Source: an uncultured Oscillospiraceae bacterium (GTDB taxonomy: Bacteria; Bacillota; Clostridia; Oscillospirales; Oscillospiraceae). Taken from it: DNA of 64,000 nt. The position numbers were made by a program, and so were the translations under genes. The DNA lies in contig CAKTXA010000007.1 of NCBI GenBank assembly GCA_934631005.1, positions 1 to 64,000 on the forward strand, given 5' to 3'. The stretch's first letter is position 1; each line of letters opens with the position of its first letter. Positions 40,767 to 48,867 of the stretch are shown piece by piece. Below the pieces are notes generated by a model, which was not told the origin of the DNA, made no database searches, and saw nothing but the letters and a program-made list of their open reading frames with translations.

Positions 40767-42245
40767 ATGGGCAAAATTGATCTGACGATCTGCAAGGAAG
40801 GTCTTGCACACAACATCCAGAAGGCAAAAGAGAACAACATCATCATCCCCACCATCGCGCAGATGCAGGATCCCGATCTCATCCCCGAGAAGATCAAGGA
40901 AAAGCTGACGCACACCGGTCTGTGGGATGTCGATCCTGTAAACCTGTTCCGCATCAGCTGGCACAACGAGGCCAAGGAGTCCGGCGGCCTGTATCAGAAG
41001 ACCCCGAACTATGTCGAGATCCCGTCCGCCGTTTCCGGCGTGAAGTGCCGCATCCTGGCTATGTCCGGCAAGTGGTTCCCCACCGGCTGCCATAAGGTCG
41101 GCGCGTCCTTCGGCTGCCTGGCCCCGCGCCTTGTCACCGGTCAGTTCGACGCCACCTATCATCACGCCGTTTGGCCCTCCACCGGCAACTACTGCCGCGG
41201 CGGCGCGTTCAACTCCAAGCTGCTGGCCTGCGACTCCGTCGCCATCCTGCCGCAGGATATGTCCAAGGAGCGCTTTGACTGGCTGAAGCAGATCGCGGGC
41301 CAGATCATCGCCACCCCGGGCTGCGAGTCCAACGTGAAGGAAATTTTCGACAAGACCTGGGAGCTCAAGAAGGATCCCAGCATGATGATCTTCAACCAGT
41401 TCGCCGAGATGGGCAACCCTCTCTGGCACTACAATGTCACCGGCTACGCCCTGAGCGACCTGTTTGAGAACGTGAAGAAGCCCGGCCAGCGTCTTGCCGG
41501 CGCCTGCTTCACCTCCGGCTCCGCCGGCACGATGTCCGCGGGCGACCTGCTCAAGGAGCGCTATCCCGGCATGAAGCTCGCCGTCGGCGAAGCGCTGCAG
41601 TGCCCGACCATTCTGGATAACGGCTTCGGCGGCCACCGCATCGAGGGCATCGGCGACAAGCACATCCCCTGGGTGCACAATGTGAAGAACACCGACATGG
41701 CCATCGCCATCGACGATGAAGACTCCCAGCGCCTGCTCCGCCTGTTCAACTGCAAGGAAGGCCAGGCCTACCTCAAGACGCTCGGCATGACCGACGAGCA
41801 GATCGAAAAGTTCACCTGGATGGGCATTTCCGGCATCGCCAACGTCCTGTGCTGCATCAAGATGGCCAAGTTCTATGAGCTGACCGAGGACGATGTGGTC
41901 GTCACCGTGCTCACCGACTCCGCCGTGATGTACAAGTCCCGCGTGGAAGAGCTCAACGAAATGTACGGCGCCTACTCCGCACAGGCCGCTGAGCTGGATC
42001 ACAACCTGCATATGCTGGGCCTCAAGACCGACAGCATGCTGGAGCTGACCTATCCGGAGCGCAAGCGCGTGCACAACCTGAAGTACTACACCTGGGTCGA
42101 GCAGCAGGGCATGGCCGTGGAAGACCTCAACGCCCAGTGGTACGACACCAAGAACACCTGGGACGCCGTCCACGCACAGGCCAAGGACCTCGACGAGCTC
42201 ATCAACGCCTTCAACGACGAAGTCGGCCTTCTGAAAACGCTGTAA
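40767..42245 (+). CDS. Fold-type II PLP enzyme of unassigned function
   Basis: 492-residue protein related to the cysteine synthase/tryptophan synthase beta superfamily. The probable Schiff-base lysine is in FPTGCHKVGASFG near residue 111 and the phosphate-binding Gly/Ser loop is FTSGSAGTMSAGD (about 251-263). It is longer than cysteine synthases (about 310 aa) and lacks the lyase signature of diaminopropionate ammonia-lyase (YgeX). ATG 40767 has GGAGGAG upstream, 4 nt after the regulator stop. By position it is the candidate replacement for YgeX in this locus. The reaction (beta-elimination or deamination) is inferred only. Confidence 0.82.
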   Translation: MGKIDLTICKEGLAHNIQKAKENNIIIPTIAQMQDPDLIPEKIKEKLTHTGLWDVDPVNLFRISWHNEAKESGGLYQKTPNYVEIPSAVSGVKCRILAMSGKWFPTGCHKVGASFGCLAPRLVTGQFDATYHHAVWPSTGNYCRGGAFNSKLLACDSVAILPQDMSKERFDWLKQIAGQIIATPGCESNVKEIFDKTWELKKDPSMMIFNQFAEMGNPLWHYNVTGYALSDLFENVKKPGQRLAGACFTSGSAGTMSAGDLLKERYPGMKLAVGEALQCPTILDNGFGGHRIEGIGDKHIPWVHNVKNTDMAIAIDDEDSQRLLRLFNCKEGQAYLKTLGMTDEQIEKFTWMGISGIANVLCCIKMAKFYELTEDDVVVTVLTDSAVMYKSRVEELNEMYGAYSAQAAELDHNLHMLGLKTDSMLELTYPERKRVHNLKYYTWVEQQGMAVEDLNAQWYDTKNTWDAVHAQAKDLDELINAFNDEVGLLKTL

Positions 42246-42276
42246 TCTTTCATTTCATTCGCATTCCGACCAACAC

Positions 42277-42312
42277 CGCGGGGGTGGGGCTCGCCCCATC
42301 CCCGCGATTTTT
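42277..42312 (+). terminator. Intrinsic terminator between PLP enzyme and thrC-like gene
   Basis: CGCGGGGGTGGGGC (42277-42290) pairs with GCCCCATCCCCGCG (42293-42306) with one G-T wobble, followed by ATTTTT. It lies 19 nt before the next start, so the downstream gene may be reached by partial read-through. Confidence 0.82.
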
Positions 42313-42330
42313 ATGAATAGGAGAAAAGCC

Positions 42331-43575
42331 ATGCTGAAAAATGTCAAATGTGCGCGCTGTGTGCGCTGCGGCAAGGAATATGAGGCTGTCCCGAATCTGA
42401 CGAACTGTTCCTGCGGCGGCATTCTGGACATCATTTACGACTATGACTACATCAAGGCGCACCTCACAAAGGAAACGCTCAAAAACCGCGTGAACCCCAC
42501 CATGTGGCGCTACCGCGAGCTGCTGCCCGTGGAGGAGACTACGCCCGACACCCCGCTGCGCGTGGGCTGGAGCCCGCTGTATGAGGAGCCGCGCCTGGCC
42601 GCGCAGCTCGGCATCAAAAAGCTCTGGGTGAAGGACGACGGCATCAACCCCACAGCGTCCCTCAAGGACCGCGCGTCCGCGATGGCGGTCGCGAAGGCGC
42701 AGGAAGCGGGCGCGAAGATCATCGCGTGCTCGTCGACCGGCAACGCCGCTTCCTCTCTGGCCGGCAACGCCGCCGCGGCGGGTCTGAAAACCTACATTTT
42801 CGTCCCCGAGCGCGCGCCCAAGGGCAAGGTCGCGCAGCTGATGATCTTCGGCGCGAACGTCATCTCCGTCAAGGGCAACTACGAGGAGACGTTCAAAATG
42901 TCCGCCGAGGCCATCGAAAAATGGGGCTGGTACAACCGCAACGCCGCCATCAACCCGTATCTGTCCGAGGGCAAAAAGACCGTGGCGCTCGAGATCGCCG
43001 AGCAGCTCGACTGGCAGATGCCGGACTATCTCGCCATCTCCGTGGGCGATGGCTGCACCATCGCGGGCGTGTGGAAGGGTCTGAAGGATCTGTACGCCAT
43101 CGGCTTTATCGACAAGCTGCCGCGGCTCATCTCCGCGCAGTCCACCGGCTGCTACCCCATCAACCGCGCCATTCAGGAAAATCAGCCCTGGGAGCCGATG
43201 GAGGAGAACACCATCGCCGACTCCATCTCCGTGGGCGTGCCGCGCAACGCCGACAAGGCGCTCATGGCCATCCGCGAGTCGAACGGCATTGCCATCAACG
43301 TCACCGACGAGGAGATCCTCGCGGCGCAGAAGCTGCTCGGCCGCACCTGCGGCGTGTTCGGCGAGCCCGCGGGCGTGACCGGCACGGCGGCGCTCAAAAA
43401 GGCGTGCGAAGAGGGCCTCATCCCGCAGGACGCGACGGTCGTGTCCGTCGTGACCGGCAACGGCCTGAAGGACGTCGCCAACGCCATCAAATCCGCCGGC
43501 GAGCCCATCAATATAAAGCCCGACCTCGACCTCATGGTCGCAGAATTCGCCAAACGCGGCGTGACGGTGGAATAA
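42331..43575 (+). CDS. thrC: Threonine synthase-like PLP enzyme
   Basis: 414-residue threonine synthase family protein. The N-terminus has a zinc-ribbon-like CARCVRCGKEY..NCSCGGIL. The PLP lysine lies in NPTASLKDRASAMAVAKA (about 109-126), followed by CSSTGNAASSLAGNAAAAGL. Family enzymes convert O-phosphohomoserine to threonine. The neighbourhood (ygeW/ygeY/arcC, another PLP enzyme) leaves open a catabolic ammonia-lyase-like role. ATG 42331 (AGGAGA 8 nt upstream) is preferred to ATG 42313, which lies in the terminator T-run. No other threonine pathway gene is in the window. Confidence 0.85.
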   Translation: MLKNVKCARCVRCGKEYEAVPNLTNCSCGGILDIIYDYDYIKAHLTKETLKNRVNPTMWRYRELLPVEETTPDTPLRVGWSPLYEEPRLAAQLGIKKLWVKDDGINPTASLKDRASAMAVAKAQEAGAKIIACSSTGNAASSLAGNAAAAGLKTYIFVPERAPKGKVAQLMIFGANVISVKGNYEETFKMSAEAIEKWGWYNRNAAINPYLSEGKKTVALEIAEQLDWQMPDYLAISVGDGCTIAGVWKGLKDLYAIGFIDKLPRLISAQSTGCYPINRAIQENQPWEPMEENTIADSISVGVPRNADKALMAIRESNGIAINVTDEEILAAQKLLGRTCGVFGEPAGVTGTAALKKACEEGLIPQDATVVSVVTGNGLKDVANAIKSAGEPINIKPDLDLMVAEFAKRGVTVE

Positions 43576-43587
43576 TTTATCAAAAGT

Positions 43588-43622
43588 AAACCCGGGAGAG
43601 GCAATCGCCTCTCCCGGGTTTT
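43588..43622 (+). terminator. Intrinsic terminator after thrC-like gene
   Basis: AAACCCGGGAGAGGC (43588-43602) pairs with GCCTCTCCCGGGTTT (43607-43621), loop AATC, followed by T. Confidence 0.9.
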
Positions 43623-43928
43623 GCACTGCCGAAGCCCCGATGCAGCGGCGAAACGCAGGCACCCCTTGGCTTCCTCTGGGGGAAGCTGTCAGCCGCAGGC
43701 TGACTGATGAGGGCCGGGGAGCAGTTACGTTTTGATGAGCATGCTAAGCTATGTTTCAGTGCTCCCCGGCCCTCATCCGCCCCCTTCGGGGGCACCTTCC
43801 CCCAGGGGAAGGCAAGGAGTGCCTACGATTCGCGTCTGCGTGCAAAAGCCGCAGCTGCCAACCAGCGGGCGGGGCAAGCCCCGCCCCTACATTACGACGA
43901 AAAACGCACGTCCCTACGTTACGACGAA
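43622..43928. repeat. Palindromic intergenic element, family 1 copy G
   Basis: Left end eroded (GCCGAAGCCCCGATGCAGCG). The core has TTCCTCTGGGGGAAGCTGTC, CAGCCGCAGGCTG, GAGCATGCTAAGCTATG at the centre, GCCCCCTTCGGGGGC and CTTCCCCCAGGGGAAGG. The right terminus CCCCTACATTACGACGAA (to 43901) is followed by a second partial terminus CCCTACGTTACGACGAA (to 43927), as if two termini were joined. Confidence 0.86.
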
Positions 43929-43944
43929 TATATGGAGAATTTTG

Positions 43945-43974
43945 TTGGCAATCTCCCGTTGGATGTGCTATGAT
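43945..43974 (+). promoter_or_regulatory. Promoter of acyltransferase-like gene (leaderless)
   Basis: TTGGCA (43945-43950) and TATGAT (43969-43974), spacer 18 bp. The -10 box ends 6 nt before ATG 43981, and AGCCCC shows no Shine-Dalgarno site, so the mRNA should be leaderless. Confidence 0.75.
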
Positions 43975-43980
43975 AGCCCC

Positions 43981-45390
43981 ATGAACAGAAAGGTTTCGTA
44001 TTATGCCAGCCGGAGGAATCCTTTGGTTTGGCTGGCAGTGGCGGCTCTGGTGGGCTCGGCAGTGCTCCGCATCGCATATTCCTGCGGGAAAGGCGCAGAT
44101 GCAGCGACGGTGTGGCTTCAAATCGTTCTGCCGGTTTTCGCGTGCCTGAGTTACGCGCTGACTCTGGTGTTCCATGCCGAACGCCGTCTGTACCGCACAA
44201 CGGTGCCGGTGGTGCTGCTGGCAGTCTATTTCTGCGCGCGCATCGCCTCGATGGGCTTCGGCACGCGCTATGTGCTGCTGTGCTGGATCGCCTACGCGGC
44301 GTTTGCCGCAGTATACGGCTTTGTTATCTCCGGGTATTTGCTGCACGCGTGGTTCCTCACGCTTCTGCACGTGGCGGCACTGGGCGTGGCGCTGTATGAC
44401 GCCCGCGCGCAGCTGGGCACGTCGTTTGCCGCCGTGCTGCCGGTGCTGCCGGATATTCTGATGCTACTGGCGGGGCTTCTCACGATGCTCAGCATGAAAA
44501 TTTATCTCGACAGCGCCTATCACCCCACCTGGGGCGACCGGCCGGACGGGCGGCGGCTGCGTACGCTCGATCCCGTGCAGGTCGTGGCGAACTATATCAT
44601 GCCCAACCGTGTCCCCGCCTCCAACTTCGTGCGCGACACCGTGGAGATCACGAACATGGAGCGCTACATCCGCGAAAAGCGGCGGCAGGGGCTGACGAAC
44701 TTCGGCATCACGCACGTGTTTATCGCCGCCTATGTGCGCTGCGTTGCAAAATACCCGGCGGTCAACCGCTTCCTCTCCGGCCAGCAGGTCTATACGCGGG
44801 ACGGTGATATTCAGTTCTGCATGATGATCAAGGAGGAGATGACCACCGAGGCGCCTGAGAGCGCGCTGAAGCTGCATCTGCACCCCGGCGACACCGCCGA
44901 GGATGTCTACCGCAAGATGAACGAGGAGGTCGCGCGCATCAAGGGCGCAAAGGACGCGAGCGAGTTCGACAAGACCGCGAAGCTGCTGTCCTTCATCCCG
45001 GGCGTGCTGTTCAAATTCGTCGTGTGGGTGCTCAAGACGATGGACTACTTCGGCCTTCTGCCGGAGTATCTGCTGGAGGTCAGCCCGTTCCACGGCTCGG
45101 TGTTCTTTACGTCCATGGGCTCGCTCGGCATCCAGCCGGTGGTGCACCACCTGTACGATTTCGGCAATTTGCCGGTTTTCTGCGCCTTCGGCTGCAAATA
45201 CCGCCGCAATGAGATCGAAGCGGACGGCACCGTGGTGCAGAAAAAGTACGTGGATTACACCGTCAACACCGACGAGCGCATCTGCGACGGCTTCTACTTT
45301 GCCACCGTGCTCAAGTACTTAAAGCGCCTGCTGGCGCATCCCGAGCGGCTGGATGAGCCGCCCGAGGAGATCGTCCGCGACATAGATTGA
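43981..45390 (+). CDS. Membrane protein with E2-acyltransferase-like domain lacking catalytic His
   Basis: 469-residue protein in two parts. Residues about 13-175 hold roughly six hydrophobic spans (PLVWLAVAALVGSAVLRIAY, TVWLQIVLPVFACLSYALTL and others). Residues about 190-460 resemble the catalytic domain of 2-oxo acid dehydrogenase E2/chloramphenicol acetyltransferase (VRDTVEITNMERYIREKRRQ, VFIAAYVRCVAKYPAVNRFL, SPFHGSVFFTSMGSLGIQPV). The DHRxxDG active-site motif reads DERICDG, so the catalytic His is Glu. No lipoyl domain is present. Start ATG 43981 abuts its promoter. Function unknown; an acyl-binding or non-classical acyltransferase role is possible. Confidence 0.8.
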   Translation: MNRKVSYYASRRNPLVWLAVAALVGSAVLRIAYSCGKGADAATVWLQIVLPVFACLSYALTLVFHAERRLYRTTVPVVLLAVYFCARIASMGFGTRYVLLCWIAYAAFAAVYGFVISGYLLHAWFLTLLHVAALGVALYDARAQLGTSFAAVLPVLPDILMLLAGLLTMLSMKIYLDSAYHPTWGDRPDGRRLRTLDPVQVVANYIMPNRVPASNFVRDTVEITNMERYIREKRRQGLTNFGITHVFIAAYVRCVAKYPAVNRFLSGQQVYTRDGDIQFCMMIKEEMTTEAPESALKLHLHPGDTAEDVYRKMNEEVARIKGAKDASEFDKTAKLLSFIPGVLFKFVVWVLKTMDYFGLLPEYLLEVSPFHGSVFFTSMGSLGIQPVVHHLYDFGNLPVFCAFGCKYRRNEIEADGTVVQKKYVDYTVNTDERICDGFYFATVLKYLKRLLAHPERLDEPPEEIVRDID

Positions 45391-45552
45391 GGCATCACCG
45401 CGCAATTGCGTCGGCGCGCTTCGGCGGATCTTTTCCGCCAATGCTGCGGTTTGAAAAACGCGAAATACACAAAGTATTCCTGCGTTTTCCAAACCTTGCC
45501 TTGGCGAAAAATCTCTCGCCGAATCTGCTTGCCGAATTGCGCGGTGAAGCCT
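45390..45552. repeat. Palindromic element family 2, long form
   Basis: Terminal arms AGGCATCACCGCGCAATT (45390-45407) and AATTGCGCGGTGAAGCCT (45535-45552) match with one mismatch. Inside are nested inverted pairs: TTCGGCGG..CCGCCAA with TTGGCGA..TCGCCGAA, and GGTTTGAAAAACGC with GCGTTTTCCAAACC. The whole 163 bp can fold into one long hairpin. The left arm begins on the last base of the preceding CDS. The ends match the short form at 26796-26845. Confidence 0.82.
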
Positions 45553-45583
45553 TGGATAATCATATTTTGTGAAAAATGACGGG

Positions 45584-45620
45584 AAAGCGCCGGAAAAAAT
45601 ACCTCTCCGGCGCTTTTTTT
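45584..45620 (+). terminator. Intrinsic terminator after family 2 element
   Basis: AAAGCGCCGGA (45584-45594) pairs with TCCGGCGCTTT (45606-45616), ending in TTTTTTT. Confidence 0.88.
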
Positions 45621-45633
45621 GTGATTTTAACTC

Positions 45634-45662
45634 TGGACAGAGTGGAAATAATACAGTATAAT
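45634..45662 (+). promoter_or_regulatory. Promoter of gap
   Basis: TGGACA (45634-45639) and TATAAT (45657-45662), spacer 17 bp, about 90 nt before the start codon. Confidence 0.82.
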
Positions 45663-45750
45663 CTAGCCGAAAAAGTATGAAAAGTACTTAATACCGCCGA
45701 TATAGGGGTGCGAAAGCCGCAGTCGGCGGAAACTGAAGGAGGAAATTCTC

Positions 45751-46782
45751 ATGTCTGTGAAAGTAGCGATCAATGGTTTTGGACGTATCGGCCGTCTGGC
45801 GTTCCGTCAGATGTTCGGCGCTGAGGGGTACGAGGTCGTCGCCATCAACGATCTGACCTCCGCGAAGATGCTGGCGCATCTGCTGAAGTACGACTCCACG
45901 CAGGGCAACTATGTTGCGCATGGCCATACCGTCGATTTCCATGAGGGCGAAGGCGAAGACAACTACATCGTTGTCGACGGCAAGAAGATCGTCATCTACA
46001 AAATGCCGAACGCGGCCGAGCTGCCGTGGGGCAAGCTGGGCGTTGACGTCGTGCTGGAGTGCACCGGCTTCTACACCAGCAAGGCCAAGGCGCAGGCGCA
46101 CATCGACGCCGGCGCGCGCAAGGTCGTCATCTCGGCGCCGGCTGGCAACGATCTGCCCACCATCGTTTATAACGTCAACCACAAGACGCTGACGAAGGAT
46201 GACAAGATCATCTCCGCCGCGTCCTGCACCACCAACTGCCTGGCCCCGATGGCCAAGGCTCTGAACGACCTGGCTCCCATCGAGTCCGGCATCATGTGCA
46301 CCATCCACGCCTACACCGGCGACCAGATGCCGCTCGACGGCCCGCAGCGCAAGGGTGACCTCCGCCGCAGCCGTGCTGCCGCTGTGAACATCGTTCCGAA
46401 CTCCACCGGCGCTGCCAAGGCCATCGGCCTCGTCATCCCGGAGCTGAACGGCAAGCTCATCGGCGCCGCGCAGCGTGTTCCCACCCCCACCGGCTCCACC
46501 ACCATCCTGAACGCCGTTGTGAAGGGCAGCGTCACTGTCGAGCAGGTCAACGCCCAGATGAAGGCGGAGGCCACCGAGTCCTTCGGCTACAACACCGACG
46601 AGATCGTCTCCTCCGACATCATCGGCATGCGCTTCGGCTCCCTGTTCGATGCCACGCAGACCATGGTCCTGCCGCTGCCGAGCGGTGACACGCAGGTCCA
46701 GGTCGTCTCCTGGTACGACAACGAGAACTCCTACACCTCCCAGATGGTCCGCACCATCAAGTACTTCTCCGAGCTGGGCTAA
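45751..46782 (+). CDS. gap: Glyceraldehyde-3-phosphate dehydrogenase, type I
   Basis: 343-residue glycolytic enzyme oxidising glyceraldehyde-3-phosphate with NAD. The Rossmann motif INGFGRIGRLAFRQ, Asp34 (AINDL) indicating NAD preference, catalytic Cys159 in SAASCTTNCLAP, and the C-terminal WYDNENSYTSQMVRT segment are intact. GGAGGAAATTCTC precedes the ATG. It uses highly biased codons, as expected for an abundant protein. Bounded by promoter and terminator, so monocistronic. Confidence 0.98.
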   Translation: MSVKVAINGFGRIGRLAFRQMFGAEGYEVVAINDLTSAKMLAHLLKYDSTQGNYVAHGHTVDFHEGEGEDNYIVVDGKKIVIYKMPNAAELPWGKLGVDVVLECTGFYTSKAKAQAHIDAGARKVVISAPAGNDLPTIVYNVNHKTLTKDDKIISAASCTTNCLAPMAKALNDLAPIESGIMCTIHAYTGDQMPLDGPQRKGDLRRSRAAAVNIVPNSTGAAKAIGLVIPELNGKLIGAAQRVPTPTGSTTILNAVVKGSVTVEQVNAQMKAEATESFGYNTDEIVSSDIIGMRFGSLFDATQTMVLPLPSGDTQVQVVSWYDNENSYTSQMVRTIKYFSELG

Positions 46783-46798
46783 TCGCAAAACGTTTCGA

Positions 46799-46830
46799 GC
46801 GCCCCGGGCAGCTGCCCGGGGCGCATTTTT
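46799..46830 (+). terminator. Intrinsic terminator after gap
   Basis: The 26-nt palindrome at 46799-46824 (GCGCCCCGGGCAG and its complement) folds into a GC-rich stem followed by ATTTTT. Confidence 0.9.
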
Positions 46831-46873
46831 GCGGTTTTTCGGCAAATCCGCCGACTGATTTTACAGGAAACGC

Positions 46874-46902
46874 TTGTGTATTTGACAAAATCACGGTATA
46901 AT
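46874..46902 (+). promoter_or_regulatory. Promoter of glycogen operon
   Basis: TTGTGT (46874-46879) and TATAAT (46897-46902), spacer 17 bp, 29 nt before the glgB start. A TTGACA at 46882 lies only 9 bp from the -10 box and is probably incidental. Confidence 0.7.
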
Positions 46903-46931
46903 GAAAGCGACTAAACACAGGGGGAAGACGG

Positions 46932-48818
46932 ATGGAACACGGACTGGCACAATTCCTCAAAGCATTCGGCGCGGACGGCTGCGATCACGCGCATGCGTAT
47001 CTGGGCTGCCATTTTGCGCGGCGTGATGAAACCGACGGCTATCTGTTCCGCGTGTGGGCGCCCTGCGCCGCGGCGGTCAGTGTCGTCGGTGATTTTAATT
47101 TCTGGAACGTGGACGACCTGCCCATGCAGCCCATCGGCGGCGGCGTGTGGGAGGCGTTCTCGGTGTACGCAAAGCCCGGCGGGGCGTATAAGCTCTGCGT
47201 GCGCGGCGCGGATGGGCGTACAGTCTACAAGACCGACCCCTACGCCCGACGCTGCTGTGCGCTGCCGGATACGTCCGGCATGATCGAGCCGCCGAGCAGC
47301 CATATCTGGCACGACGGGCTCTATCGCGCGCGCCAAAAACGGCAGAACGCCCTCCGGCGCCCGATGAACATCTATGAGGTGCACGCCGGGTCGTGGAAGC
47401 GGCGCGCGGACGGCGGCTACTATACCTTCGACGATCTGGCGCGCGAGCTCATCCCGTATGCCAAAGACATGGGCTACACGCACATCGAGCTGATGCCCGT
47501 GATGGAATTTCCGTATGAGCCGTCGTGGGGCTATCAGGTGACGGGCTATTTCGCCCCCACGCACCGCTACGGCACGCCGGAGCAGCTGCGCGGCTTTGTG
47601 GACGCCTGCCATCAGGCGAACCTCGGCGTGATCCTCGACTGGGTGCCGGCGCACTTCCCGAAGGATGAGAACGGGCTGTTCGAATTTGACGGCAGCTGCT
47701 GCTATGAGCTGTCCGACCCGCAGATGCGGGAGCATCCCGACTGGGGCACGCGCATTTTTGACTATGCAAAGCCCGAGGTGCGGTCGTTTCTCATCTCGAA
47801 CGCCGTGTACTGGCTGGAGGAGTTCCACGCCGACGGCCTGCGGGTGGACGCGGTGGCGTCGATGCTGTACCTCGACTATAACCGCCGGGAGTACAAGCCC
47901 AATAAATACGGCGGCAAGGAAAATCTGGACGCCATCGACTTTCTGCGGCAGCTCAACGCCGCGGCGTTCCGCACCGACCCTGCCGCGCTGATGATCGCGG
48001 AGGAGTCCACGGCCTTCCCGCTGATCACAAAGCCCGATTACGACGGCGGACTGGGCTTCCTCTTCAAGTGGAACATGGGCTGGATGAACGATATGCTGCG
48101 CTACATGGCGCTCGACCCCCTGTGGCGCAAGGGCAGCCACAATGCGCTGACGTTCTCCATGACCTACGCCTACTCCGAAAACTTTATCCTGCCGCTCAGC
48201 CACGACGAGGTCGTGCACGGCAAGCACTCGCTCATCGAAAAAATGCCGGGCGATTACGACAGCAAGTTCGCGAACCTGCGTGTATTCTATGGCTATCAGA
48301 TGACGCACCCCGGTAAAAAGCTCAACTTTATGGGCAACGAATTCGCCCAGTTCATCGAGTGGAACTACAAGCAGGGGCTGGACTGGCTGCTGCTGGGCTA
48401 TGACCGCCACCGGCAGATGCAGGACTTTGTCCGCACGCTGAACAGGCTCTATCTCGACACCCCCGCGCTGTGGGAGAATGACAGCGACTGGGGCGGCTTC
48501 CAGTGGATCGCGCCGGATGATTGCGACAACAGCGTCATCTCCTTCCGGCGTCTGAGCCGCAAGGGGCAGGAGGTGCTCGTGATCTGCAATTTCTGCCCCG
48601 TGCTGCGCGAGGGCTACCGCCTGGGCGTGCCGAAGGCCGGATGGTATGTTCCCATTCTCAATTCCGACGACGAAAAATTCGGCGGCGCAGGCACCGCGCT
48701 TTCGCCGCTTCACACGGAACAGGTCCCGTCCCACGGGCAGGCCTGCAGCGCGGCGTTCCGCGTGCCGCCCCTGAGCGTGACCCTGTACCGCTATCAGCGC
48801 ACCGCCCCCGGCAAATGA
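46932..48818 (+). CDS. glgB: 1,4-alpha-glucan branching enzyme
   Basis: 628-residue GH13 enzyme forming alpha-1,6 branches in glycogen. An N-terminal CBM48-like domain (YLFRVWAPCAAAVSVVGDFN, about 36-55) precedes the barrel. The barrel contains YEVHAGSW, MPVMEFPYEPSWGYQ, the nucleophile Asp in DGLRVDAVASMLYLDY, the acid/base Glu in MIAEESTAFP and LSHDEVVHGK. First gene of the operon; GGGGGAAG precedes the ATG. glgC starts 49 nt downstream. Confidence 0.96.
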   Translation: MEHGLAQFLKAFGADGCDHAHAYLGCHFARRDETDGYLFRVWAPCAAAVSVVGDFNFWNVDDLPMQPIGGGVWEAFSVYAKPGGAYKLCVRGADGRTVYKTDPYARRCCALPDTSGMIEPPSSHIWHDGLYRARQKRQNALRRPMNIYEVHAGSWKRRADGGYYTFDDLARELIPYAKDMGYTHIELMPVMEFPYEPSWGYQVTGYFAPTHRYGTPEQLRGFVDACHQANLGVILDWVPAHFPKDENGLFEFDGSCCYELSDPQMREHPDWGTRIFDYAKPEVRSFLISNAVYWLEEFHADGLRVDAVASMLYLDYNRREYKPNKYGGKENLDAIDFLRQLNAAAFRTDPAALMIAEESTAFPLITKPDYDGGLGFLFKWNMGWMNDMLRYMALDPLWRKGSHNALTFSMTYAYSENFILPLSHDEVVHGKHSLIEKMPGDYDSKFANLRVFYGYQMTHPGKKLNFMGNEFAQFIEWNYKQGLDWLLLGYDRHRQMQDFVRTLNRLYLDTPALWENDSDWGGFQWIAPDDCDNSVISFRRLSRKGQEVLVICNFCPVLREGYRLGVPKAGWYVPILNSDDEKFGGAGTALSPLHTEQVPSHGQACSAAFRVPPLSVTLYRYQRTAPGK

Positions 48819-48867
48819 TCCCGCAAATTTTCGCAAAGACCAAGAGAACTGACAGGAGGAACTGACC

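Noticed and set aside
4940..43928. Repeats considered as a CRISPR array
   Set aside because: Copies are hundreds of bases long, kilobases apart and palindromic with different flanking genes; there are no regular spacers and no cas genes.
46882..46902. TTGACA at 46882 as -35 of the glgB promoter
   Set aside because: It is only 9 bp from the TATAAT box; TTGTGT at 46874 gives the normal 17-bp spacing.
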